Below, piece by piece: positions 1-6,207 of a stretch of 6,347 nucleotides of DNA. The notes below the pieces were generated by a model. That model ran no database searches. It was not told where the DNA came from and saw only the letters and a program-made list of their open reading frames with translations. The stretch is from the NCBI GenBank assembly GCA_013203065.1, contig JABMQV010000307.1, positions 1 through 6,347 on the forward strand. Reading direction: 5' to 3'. Numbering within the stretch: position 1 is the first letter of the stretch; every line of letters starts with the position of its first letter. The position numbers and the translations under genes were made by a program. Origin of the DNA: Desulfobacteraceae bacterium (lineage in GTDB: Bacteria; Desulfobacterota; DSM-4660; Desulfatiglandales; Desulfatiglandaceae).

Positions 1-3000
1 ATCCTGTACCCCGTCAGAGACATGCCGTTTTATGGCATTGATGTCCACTGACACGCTCTTGGATATCCCTGCCTCTTCCATTGTAATTCCATAGAGCCGG
101 TCCGTGATTTCCATGGTCCTTCTGCTATGGGTTACCATGATCACCTGGGAAAATTTCTTGATTTCTTCCAAGAGGTTGTTGAACCGATCGATATTGGCCT
201 CATCAAGGGGGGCATCCACTTCATCCAAGAGACAGAATGGGCTTGGTTTGATCATATAGATGGCAAACAGGAGCGCCATGGCCACCAGTGCCTTTTCTCC
301 CCCAGACAGCAGACCCATGTGACTCAGCTTCTTGCCCGGTGGTTGAACCTCCACCAGAACGCCACTTTCAAGAGGCCTTGTCTCGTCAGTTAACTTAAGC
401 CCGGCGGTACCACCGCTAAATAGCACCGGGAACATTTCCTTTAGTTTTAGATCCACTTCCTGGAAGGTCTGCCTGAATTTTTCCAGGGATGTCCTGTTGA
501 TTTTCTTTATGGCAGTCCTCAACGACTCAATGGAATTGATCAGGTCTTCTTTTTGGCCCCCTATGAATTCATGGCGCTCTTTCAGGGCCTCAAGTTCTTT
601 GATGGCTGTCAGGTTTACATCTCCAAGGCTTTGTCTTATCCCCTTTTTATTTTCTATCTTTTCTTCCACGTCCGTCTGTGAGAAGTCTTTGTCCAGGTAA
701 GGCTGGAAGATATCGGGGAGGTCCATATTGAATTTCTCCTTGACCATTTCCTGCAGGCTGTTCATCTTGAATTTGATTTCGGACTGCTCCATTTTGGCCC
801 TGTTGATCGTGTCCTTCAGCGTTTCCACCTCTCCCATGAGCTGCTTTGAAATGGCTTCCTGTTCTCTGATTTTATCCTGAAAGGTCTGCCGCTCCTTTTC
901 AGCCTCGTTGACCTCCTCTGCCGCTCCTTTCAAATCGTCAAAGGCCTCTTTCATCTCTTCTTCAATGGTCTTCTTTCTCTCCTGAAGCTCATACCGCCTT
1001 TGACGGCCTAATGAAATCTCTGCTTCGATATTTTGGAGACGCCGTGAGGATTCATCACTGAAGTCATCGAGCCTTTGCATCTGGCGGGAAACGCCACGCT
1101 TTTCTTCTTCTAAAATCCGGTATTCCGTCTGAAGCCTTGAGAGTTCATCCCGGAATTGCTCAAACTCATTTTCAGCCTCTTTGAGCTCATTTTCCTTCTC
1201 TTGGAAGTATTCCTCCTTCAGCCTTCGCTTTTCCTGGTGTCGGTGAAGTTCTTCTTTAATTCTTGAGAGTTCTTTCTTGTGCCTTGTTTCCTCCGTATCA
1301 CTCTTCTCCAGTTCCGCTGCCAACCGGGTACGTAACTTATCCAATTGATCCAATTCCTGACCGAGTCGGAAGAGGACCTTGTCCAATTCGTTTATTTCAT
1401 CCTGGCAGTTCCACTTGTTTTCAGTGAGTTGTTCCAGGGAAGCTTTCTTTTCTTGAATCTTTTTGACTACGTGCTCGAGACCGAGTTTCAAATCCTCAAT
1501 GTTTTTTCCATATTTGGAAGTCTTTTCTCCTAATTCAACAATCTCTCTCTTCCTGAAAAGAAGCCCGCGGGAACTTTGGGTAAGCTTTCCTCCACTGATG
1601 ACACCTCTCTGGTCGACCATATCTCCGTCAAGCGTCACAAAACAGGTGTCTTTTCCGTTATTCCTCCAGGCGGTTATTGCCTGATCCAGATCCTTTACCA
1701 GGACCGTATTCCCCAGGAGGGTGTCAATGAGACGTCCATATTTCTCCGGTACAGAGAGAAAATCAGTCAGAGATGGAAGTCCCTGCTCTTTTGCCTTTTG
1801 TTTCGGAGCGCCGTTTAGGTTCCCGATAGGGACAAAGCTGCTTCTTCCTTTTGCCCTCTCTTTCAAATAATCGATGGCCTGTTTACCATCCTCCTGTGAC
1901 TCAACAATGACGTACTGGAGCTTGTCTGCCAATACCGCTTCAACCGCCTGTTCATGTTTTGTGTCCACCTGGATGATGTCTGCCACAAGACCCAGGATAC
2001 GGCCCTGTTGACGGGCCGTTAGATCTTTGGCCTTCATGATGGTCCTGACCCCTATCTTGTAGCCTTCAAAATTTTCTGTCATGGCCTGCAGAGCGGCCAA
2101 ACGGGACTGACACATGTTGAACTCTGCTTCCACTGATTTGAGCCCTGCTTCAACACCCTCTCTCTCCTCTTCCAGGCCTTCAAGGTCCAGGGTTTGACGT
2201 TCAATGGAGGCTTCGATTTCTTGCAGTTTCTCGGAAGTGGCTCCCCGAATCAGATTTTTTCTCTCGGAGGCCTTCAAGAGGGTTTCAAGGCTGCCGCCAA
2301 CCTCCTCCATCTCCTTTTCCAGGCGGGAGCGGCTATCGGTGATTTGATTGAGCATCTTATTCAGGTAGTCTGATTCATGGCTTAACCCCATCTGTCTGTC
2401 TGTGTTGGCGTTCAATTCGCTTCTTGCCTCTTCGTGGGCCTCTTTTGTGTCCTTTAGCATGCTTCGCCGGGTGTTTAGCCTTTTTTCCCGAATGGAAGTC
2501 TCTTCCTGGAGCTCCAGGGATCGCTGTTTTGTCACCGCCAGCTCGTTGGTGAGATCCTTCATTTCCTTGTCAAGATCGGCAAGCCTGTTCCTTATCTCCT
2601 CTTTTTCATTTCTGAGCCGTTGCTCCAATTTCTTTAGACCGTTTAGTTCCCCGTTCAGGGTCTCTATGCCTGTCTCCTTTTCGTGTGCTTTTTCCCGGAA
2701 CCGCAAGTGTTTTTCCCGGATCATAGAAAGGTCCGAATCCTTTTCCTCCAGGTCCAGGCGCATGGTCTCTATCCGGGCATGGTGTTGTGAGAGCTTAGCC
2801 GACTTGGCAAGTTCCTCTGTCATCAGGTCCTCAGTGGATCTTGACTTGTTCCCGGACTCCTCCCCCAGCTGAGCATAGGTGTTGGCGTACAGGTTGAGCT
2901 CCAGATCCTGAATTTCTTCACAGATCTCCTTGTAGCGTCGGGCCTTGGAGGCTTGTCTCTTGAGGGATCTCATCTGGGCCTCTATTTCTCCAAGGATGTC

Positions 3001-3585
3001 TCCCACACGCTGAAGGTTGGCCTCCGTAAGCTCTATCTTACGTTGAGCGGACCCTGCCTTTTTCCTGTATTTTGTGACCCCGGCTGCCTCTTCGATCATG
3101 ATTCTTGTATCTTCCGGTTTTTGCTCCAGGATAGTCCCTATTTGCCCCTGACTGATTATGGAATATGCCTTGTTGCCCAGGCCGGTATCCATAAAAATGT
3201 CTTGAATATCCTTGAGTCTGCAAGGGATGTTGTTGATTCGATATTCGCTTTCCCCGGAACGATACAAGCGTCTGGTGACCGACAGTTGGCAATCATGTGC
3301 AAAGGCGAGGGGGAACTTTCCATCACCATTGTCAAAGGTGAGGGAAACCTCTGCCATGCCCATGGGCTTATAATCACCGGCCCCGTTGAATATGACATCT
3401 TCCATCCGGCGCCCCCTGAGCTGCTTGGGGCTCTGCTCACCCATGCACCACCTGATCGCATCGACAATATTGCTCTTGCCGCAGCCATTAGGTCCCACGA
3501 CCCCGCTGATCCCAACGGGGAAGGCAATATCCTGCCTGTCCATAAAAGACTTGAAGCCCAGGATAGAAACGTTCTTGATCTTCAT
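1..3585 (-). CDS. smc: Chromosome segregation ATPase SMC, nearly complete, C-terminal end beyond the window
   Basis: SMC is the DNA-organising ATPase of the bacterial condensin complex; with ScpA and ScpB it compacts and separates daughter chromosomes. The minus frame is open for 1195 codons; I checked every triplet for stops. Seen: MKIKNVSILGFKSF start, Walker A GPNGCGKS at residues 31-38, Q-loop SIISQGQIG near 142-150, coiled coil about 165-510, a globular hinge about 513-670 ending in GVISGGK (661-667), a second coiled coil about 670-1060, signature LSGGEK 1093-1098, Walker B and D-loop CLLDEVDAPLDEAN (1118 onward; catalytic Glu1122), and the H-loop histidine 1153 in VTHS. All ATPase motifs are intact. 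The usual family length is about 1150-1200, and the tail past ITMEEAGISKSVSVD matches the expected end, so few residues should be missing. The ATG at 3585 is supported by a strong AAGGAGG five bases upstream. ScpA and ScpB are not in the window. Confidence 0.97.
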   Translation of the reverse strand, partial: MKIKNVSILGFKSFMDRQDIAFPVGISGVVGPNGCGKSNIVDAIRWCMGEQSPKQLRGRRMEDVIFNGAGDYKPMGMAEVSLTFDNGDGKFPLAFAHDCQLSVTRRLYRSGESEYRINNIPCRLKDIQDIFMDTGLGNKAYSIISQGQIGTILEQKPEDTRIMIEEAAGVTKYRKKAGSAQRKIELTEANLQRVGDILGEIEAQMRSLKRQASKARRYKEICEEIQDLELNLYANTYAQLGEESGNKSRSTEDLMTEELAKSAKLSQHHARIETMRLDLEEKDSDLSMIREKHLRFREKAHEKETGIETLNGELNGLKKLEQRLRNEKEEIRNRLADLDKEMKDLTNELAVTKQRSLELQEETSIREKRLNTRRSMLKDTKEAHEEARSELNANTDRQMGLSHESDYLNKMLNQITDSRSRLEKEMEEVGGSLETLLKASERKNLIRGATSEKLQEIEASIERQTLDLEGLEEEREGVEAGLKSVEAEFNMCQSRLAALQAMTENFEGYKIGVRTIMKAKDLTARQQGRILGLVADIIQVDTKHEQAVEAVLADKLQYVIVESQEDGKQAIDYLKERAKGRSSFVPIGNLNGAPKQKAKEQGLPSLTDFLSVPEKYGRLIDTLLGNTVLVKDLDQAITAWRNNGKDTCFVTLDGDMVDQRGVISGGKLTQSSRGLLFRKREIVELGEKTSKYGKNIEDLKLGLEHVVKKIQEKKASLEQLTENKWNCQDEINELDKVLFRLGQELDQLDKLRTRLAAELEKSDTEETRHKKELSRIKEELHRHQEKRRLKEEYFQEKENELKEAENEFEQFRDELSRLQTEYRILEEEKRGVSRQMQRLDDFSDESSRRLQNIEAEISLGRQRRYELQERKKTIEEEMKEAFDDLKGAAEEVNEAEKERQTFQDKIREQEAISKQLMGEVETLKDTINRAKMEQSEIKFKMNSLQEMVKEKFNMDLPDIFQPYLDKDFSQTDVEEKIENKKGIRQSLGDVNLTAIKELEALKERHEFIGGQKEDLINSIESLRTAIKKINRTSLEKFRQTFQEVDLKLKEMFPVLFSGGTAGLKLTDETRPLESGVLVEVQPPGKKLSHMGLLSGGEKALVAMALLFAIYMIKPSPFCLLDEVDAPLDEANIDRFNNLLEEIKKFSQVIMVTHSRRTMEITDRLYGITMEEAGISKSVSVDINAIKRHVSDGVQD

Positions 3586-3590
3586 AGTAG

Positions 3591-3597
3591 CCTCCTT
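3591..3597 (-). promoter_or_regulatory. Shine-Dalgarno site of smc
   Basis: On the minus strand AAGGAGG lies five bases before the ATG at 3585. It is a near-perfect anti-16S match and fixes the smc start. It is far stronger than the ribosome sites of the three plus-strand genes in this window. Confidence 0.85.
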
Positions 3598-3607
3598 CGT
3601 TCCGATG

Positions 3608-3628
3608 CTTCAGGCGCTAACCCTGAAG
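3608..3628 (-). promoter_or_regulatory. Inverted repeat (hairpin) in the smc leader
   Basis: CTTCAGG and CCTGAAG form a perfect 7-bp stem around a 7-nt loop, ending ten bases upstream of the smc Shine-Dalgarno. There is no T-run after it in either direction, so it does not look like an intrinsic terminator. It could affect smc translation or mRNA stability, or be an operator. The pairing is seen directly; any role is inference. Confidence 0.4.
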
Positions 3629-3852
3629 ATGGAAGCAAGAACCATTTCCATAGGCCGGGGGGTGTGGTAAATAACTTCCCGAAATTGCTGAACTTTTAGT
3701 CTGCTAAACGTCCCCAGGCCCCGATTGGTGACTTGCTGAGATTCCTCTTATCAGATTCCAACCCTCTTGTAAAGCAAAAATACAACATGGTGTATAAGAA
3801 AAGAGGGAAGATACCAATATATGGTGCACTTCCCCTGTAAACCTGAATGAGA

Positions 3853-3881
3853 TTGACAATATTGGAATGAAGCCTCATCAT
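3853..3881 (+). promoter_or_regulatory. Candidate sigma70-type promoter of the nitroreductase gene group
   Basis: A perfect -35 box TTGACA (3853-3858) is followed after 17 bases by CATCAT (3876-3881), which matches four of six -10 positions. This would start transcription near 3888, leaving a leader of about 50 nt before the ATG at 3939. An 8-bp palindrome CAATATTG (3857-3864) overlaps the -35 box and could be a protein-binding site. The three downstream genes are close enough to share this transcript. The weak -10 keeps confidence moderate. Confidence 0.45.
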
Positions 3882-3938
3882 AAAATTTAACTTCAACGGC
3901 CAACCTAATTTTCTGAATAGGAAAAGGGGTATCAAGAG

Positions 3939-4589
3939 ATGGACCTTATAAGGGCCATGGAAGAGAGAAGGAGTGTTCGGGCCTTTCTGGACAGGCCCGT
4001 GGGAAGAGAAAAGCTTGAAAGGCTTCTCCAACTTGCTACACGGGCCCCATCGGCCATTAACTTGCAGCCATGGGAGATTACGGTGGTTTTCGGGGAGGAG
4101 AAAAAGCGGCTGAGCAGGGTCCTGGTAAAGAGGATGAGAGAGAGAAACATATCATGCGCACCCGGAGCGAGAAATCGCCTCCCGGAGGTTTTTCTTGAAC
4201 GTCAACGGGGTCTTCTGGATGTCATCCTTCCGAACCTGACCGATGAAGCCTCCTTTGAGGACTTTATCAATGAGGGAAGCTGTAATTTCTATGGGGCACC
4301 GAGCGCAGTCATCATCGTCATTGATGAAGTCTTCTCGAGTGTCCGATTGACCGATATTGGAATCCTGCTCGGTTACCTCCTGCTTGCCGCCCATGCCATG
4401 GGGCTGGGGACCTGCCCGATCGGTCTTATCACGGCATTTGACGATGATATAAGGGAATTGTTGAACATTCCTGATCAAAAACAGGTGGTCATTGGCGTAG
4501 GGGTGGGATATCCGGAACCGGAGGACCCTGTGAACAGGGCAAGATCAAATCGGGTGCCCCTGGGGGATGTGGTGAAATGGCGGGGTTAG
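3939..4589 (+). CDS. Nitroreductase family protein (FMN-dependent oxidoreductase)
   Basis: This 216-residue protein belongs to the nitroreductase-like flavoprotein family: usually dimeric, cytoplasmic enzymes that bind FMN and use NAD(P)H to reduce nitro compounds, quinones or other acceptors. Seen: the N-terminal flavin-phosphate motif ERRSVRAF (residues 9-16), the second conserved stretch APSAINLQPW (36-45), and the C-terminal GLGTCPIGL (155-163) followed by VGVGYPEPEDP (187-197). Length is within the family range. The stretch from about 66 to 115, including Cys73 and Cys115, is variable and may form a substrate-specific lid. Its true substrate cannot be read from the sequence. The ATG is preceded by AAAAGGGG (3922-3929) nine bases upstream. 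The gene's end overlaps the patatin fragment by 13 nt, so the two were probably once translationally coupled. The family assignment is firm; a specific function is not. Confidence 0.92.
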   Translation: MDLIRAMEERRSVRAFLDRPVGREKLERLLQLATRAPSAINLQPWEITVVFGEEKKRLSRVLVKRMRERNISCAPGARNRLPEVFLERQRGLLDVILPNLTDEASFEDFINEGSCNFYGAPSAVIIVIDEVFSSVRLTDIGILLGYLLLAAHAMGLGTCPIGLITAFDDDIRELLNIPDQKQVVIGVGVGYPEPEDPVNRARSNRVPLGDVVKWRG

Positions 4590-4882
4590 GAAAAACTCAA
4601 CCCCGCTTGGGAGTGGCCTTTTCCTCCGGATTTTTTGGGTTTTTTGCCCACGCTGGATTTCTGGCAGCACTCCGGGAGCTTGAGATTACCCCCTCGGCCT
4701 ATTCCGGCGCCAGTTCCGGGGCCATCGTGGCTGCAATGGCCGCCACCGGGATGAGCGACCTTTCCATCAGGAAAATGTTATTCAGCATTGAAGATTCTGT
4801 CAGAATCCGAGATTTCCGCTGCAGGCTCCGGTGGCGGCCGGCCGGGTCAGGCTTCCTTGTCAACGAGCGCCAGAAAGGCTGA
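4577..4882 (+). pseudogene. Patatin-like phospholipase, N-terminal fragment (truncated)
   Basis: The 101-residue ORF resembles the start of patatin-like lipid acyl hydrolases, which use a Ser-Asp dyad. Seen: LGVAFSSGFFGFFAHAGFLAAL (starting at 11) in the position of the glycine-rich oxyanion loop, and SGASSGAIVAA (43-53) containing the GxSxG nucleophile elbow with Ser46. The oxyanion loop is unusual: in place of GGGxRG it reads SSGFFG, keeping only Gly18 and Gly21. Family members are normally about 250-300 residues, and the catalytic Asp in a DG[GA] motif is absent because the ORF stops at 4880-4882, 7 nt before the next gene. I see no patatin continuation in the other two frames before that gene. 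Recognisable patatin sequence ends around residue 80; the tail SGFLVNERQKG may be genuine patatin or may come from a gene once upstream of the SPASM gene. The start overlaps the end of the nitroreductase gene. It is most likely non-functional, though a small expressed protein cannot be excluded. Confidence 0.72.
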
Positions 4883-4889
4883 GTGAGCC

Positions 4890-5993
4890 ATGAGAGTAAT
4901 GAAAACCCCAAAATCCGTGGATCTTGAGATAACCAACAGGTGCAATCTGCGGTGCAAGTATTGCAGCCATTTTACAAGCGAAGGGGACGTGGATCAGGAC
5001 CTTTCAACCGGGGAGTGGCTTGAATTTTTCGAGGAGCTGAACCGCTGCGCGGTTTTGGATGTCTGCCTTCAGGGGGGAGAACCCTTTATTCGCGAGGATT
5101 TCAGGGAGCTTGTGGAGGGGATTGTGCGAAACCGCATGCGGTTTTCCATCCTGAGCAACGGCACGCTGATAACGGATGAAACCGCCCAATTCCTTGCTTC
5201 AACCGGCCGCTGCAATTCGATTCAGGTATCCATCGACGGTTCGGTAGAGACCACCCATGACGCCTTTAGAGGAAAGGGCAGTTTCTATAAGGCCGTTTCC
5301 GGGCTCAAGAGCCTGATGAAACACGATCTTCCCGCCACCGTCCGGGTGACCATTCACAGAAAGAACGTCAGGGAGCTTGAGGAGATATCCGCACTCCTGC
5401 TGGAAGAGATCGGGTTATCGGGATTTTCCACCAATGCGGCCTCACATCTGGGTCTTTGCAGGCAGAATGCCGAACAGGTGCAGTTGACAGCGGAAGAACG
5501 ATCCCTGGCAATGGAGAGCATCCTGAGGCTGACAAAGAAGTACAATGGCCGGATCAGTGCTCAGGCAGGCCCCCTGGCCGAGGCCCGGGGCTGGCTCGAG
5601 ATGAAAGATGCCCTTGAAAAAGGACTGGCCGGCCTTCCCAACTGCGGTTACCTGACCGGTTGCGGTGGTTTTATGAGCAAGATGGCCGTCAGGGCCGATG
5701 GTGTCATGGTCCCGTGCGGCCTGATCCCGGGAATGGAACTGGGCAGGATCAACCAGGACGACTTGAAGGATGTGTGGCAGAACCACCCGGAACTCAACCG
5801 CTTCCGACAGCGTAGAAACATCCCTTTGACGAGTTTTGAATACTGCCGTGGTTGTGAATACACGAACTACTGCACGGGGAGCTGCCCCGCCCTGGCCGGC
5901 ACCCTCCTGAATGACCCCTACCACCCGAGCCCGGACGCCTGCCTCAGGCGGTTTCTGGAAGAAGGGGGGAGGTTGCCGGAGATACCGGTATAA
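4890..5993 (+). CDS. scmE: Radical SAM/SPASM maturase, ScmE-like (SynChlorMet cassette type)
   Basis: This 367-residue protein is a radical SAM enzyme with a SPASM domain, a class that modifies ribosomally made peptides or enzymes using S-adenosylmethionine. Seen: CNLRCKYC (Cys18, 22, 25) for the SAM-binding 4Fe-4S cluster, QGGEP (61-65), SILSNGTLI (86-94) and QVSIDGS (112-118) of the partial barrel, then a textbook SPASM pattern for auxiliary clusters: C258-x12-G-x4-C276, C319-x2-C322-x5-C328-x3-C332, and C351. It appears complete and intact. From memory, the opening MRVMKTPKSVDLEITNRCN and overall layout match ScmE, one of two PqqE-like proteins in the SynChlorMet cassette; that finer call is less certain than the domain call. 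The ATG follows a modest GAAAGG (4873-4878) at 11 nt; Met4 is an alternative start. It sits 7 nt after the broken patatin gene, probably on the nitroreductase transcript. The usual partners (a PqqD-like protein and a second SPASM protein, ScmF) are not in the window. Confidence 0.9.
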   Translation: MRVMKTPKSVDLEITNRCNLRCKYCSHFTSEGDVDQDLSTGEWLEFFEELNRCAVLDVCLQGGEPFIREDFRELVEGIVRNRMRFSILSNGTLITDETAQFLASTGRCNSIQVSIDGSVETTHDAFRGKGSFYKAVSGLKSLMKHDLPATVRVTIHRKNVRELEEISALLLEEIGLSGFSTNAASHLGLCRQNAEQVQLTAEERSLAMESILRLTKKYNGRISAQAGPLAEARGWLEMKDALEKGLAGLPNCGYLTGCGGFMSKMAVRADGVMVPCGLIPGMELGRINQDDLKDVWQNHPELNRFRQRRNIPLTSFEYCRGCEYTNYCTGSCPALAGTLLNDPYHPSPDACLRRFLEEGGRLPEIPV

Positions 5994-6007
5994 AGCAGGA
6001 CTGTCGC

Positions 6008-6115
6008 ATGGAACAAGAACTGACAAACGAAGAACCAGGAACAAAGAACTGGGAACGGAGCTGTTCTTTAAATTTACCTAGCGTATATACACAACGTAAA
6101 GCAATTATGCTTTAA
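6008..6115 (+). CDS. Doubtful 35-codon ORF directly after the SPASM gene
   Basis: The ORF begins ATG GAA CAA GAA and ends with TAA at 6113-6115. It starts 14 nt after the stop of the SPASM gene, with AGCAGGA (5994-6000) seven bases upstream as a fair ribosome site. The predicted peptide has an acidic first half (MEQELTNEEPG) and a second half with one Cys (Cys19) and a hydrophobic end. Its position and leader-like acidic start would suit a small substrate peptide for the maturase. Against this, its first half is made of the 7-nt GAAC repeat, whose period is not a multiple of three, which argues that it is an intergenic repeat and not coding. I recognise no family. Confidence 0.15.
   Translation: MEQELTNEEPGTKNWERSCSLNLPSVYTQRKAIML
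6032..6059 (+). repeat. Short tandem repeat, GAACNNN x 4
   Basis: Four back-to-back 7-nt units, GAACCAG, GAACAAA, GAACTGG and GAACGGA, occupy 6032-6059, with two further GAAC words at 6011 and 6017 in looser spacing. The first four bases are invariant and the last three vary. GAAC also pairs with GTTC at 6063-6066. The repeat lies just after the stop of the SPASM gene. Its role is unknown; similar degenerate GAAC-rich strings occur, from memory, in intergenic DNA of related bacteria. Confidence 0.55.
6097..6114. repeat. Palindrome TAAAGCA-ATTA-TGCTTTA
   Basis: A perfect 7-bp inverted repeat surrounds a 4-nt loop in the convergent spacer. The stem is AT-rich and has no T-run next to it, so as an intrinsic terminator it would be weak for either flanking gene. 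It could also be a protein-binding site, although no gene start lies nearby to be regulated. Confidence 0.4.
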
Positions 6116-6129
6116 AGTAAAATAAATCG

Positions 6130-6144
6130 TGTAAATTCTTTACA
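6130..6144. repeat. Palindrome TGTAAA-TTC-TTTACA
   Basis: A perfect 6-bp inverted repeat with a 3-nt centre lies 16 nt after the previous palindrome. The shape resembles a dimeric regulator site, but it is in a spacer between converging genes, where an operator would have little to control. On the minus strand it is followed by AT-rich sequence and might help end radA transcription. Confidence 0.35.
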
Positions 6145-6207
6145 ACAAAAGAAAACAGAAGTGTATCCATCGCTAACCCATGAAAATTATGTCAGGGGTC
6201 TGCCATT

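Larger units (their letters stand above)
3586..3938. other. Divergent intergenic region between smc and the nitroreductase gene
   Basis: This 353-nt stretch separates two genes reading away from each other and should carry both promoters. I see no convincing gene. It holds the smc ribosome site and leader hairpin on the left and a promoter candidate plus ribosome site on the right. In between are several short inverted repeats: CCCTCTT (3762-3768) with AAGAGGG (3801-3807), TTGTA/TACAA (3767-3771 and 3781-3785), and ACCA-ATATA-TGGT (3813-3825). A minus-strand TTTACA (3768-3773) could be a -35 box for smc, but no well-spaced -10 follows it. A 17-codon ORF at 3786-3839 has no ribosome site and is probably chance. 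Confidence 0.6.
5994..6207. other. Convergent intergenic spacer between the SPASM gene and radA
   Basis: The 214-nt spacer is clearly more AT-rich than its flanks from about 6067 to 6190. The SPASM gene and radA converge on it, so it should hold the transcription ends of both. It contains a GAACNNN repeat, two short palindromes, and a weak G·U-rich stem (6051-6068, stem GGGAACG with TGTTCTTT) that might be a poor terminator for the plus strand. I found no strong GC-rich hairpin with a T-run on either strand. A 35-codon ORF with a plausible ribosome site (6008-6115) is listed separately as doubtful. Confidence 0.6.

Noticed and set aside
2402..2872. 156-codon serine-rich plus-strand ORF
   Set aside because: Its Ser/Arg/Phe-heavy composition is what the antisense of a Glu/Leu/Arg-rich coiled coil gives. 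It is a shadow of the first SMC coiled-coil arm.
2953..3699. 248-codon plus-strand ORF opposite the start of smc
   Set aside because: It lies almost entirely antisense to the ATPase head of smc, whose motifs are unmistakable. It has no recognisable domain and no ribosome site, and it runs past the smc start into non-coding DNA by chance.
3786..3839. 17-codon ORF beginning MVYKKRGK in the intergenic region
   Set aside because: There is no Shine-Dalgarno in front of it and it lies upstream of the better promoter candidate. The length is well within chance.
3696..4031. 111-codon minus-strand ORF across the intergenic region
   Set aside because: Its first part is antisense to the conserved N-terminus of the nitroreductase and it overlaps the likely promoter; no ribosome site or recognisable motif.
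4577..5993. A single patatin-SPASM fusion protein
   Set aside because: The two reading frames differ and a TGA at 4880-4882 (with another at 4884-4886) separates them, so no fusion is encoded without frameshifting, for which there is no slippery site.
5442..6044. 200-codon minus-strand ORF over the end of the SPASM gene
   Set aside because: It is antisense to the SPASM domain with its full cysteine set and has no family resemblance of its own.
6190..6206. TGTCAGGGGTCTGCC next to the radA stop, which recalls short GC-rich words near IS200-like elements
   Set aside because: There is no transposase, no second copy in the window and no stable hairpin, and the resemblance is only from memory.
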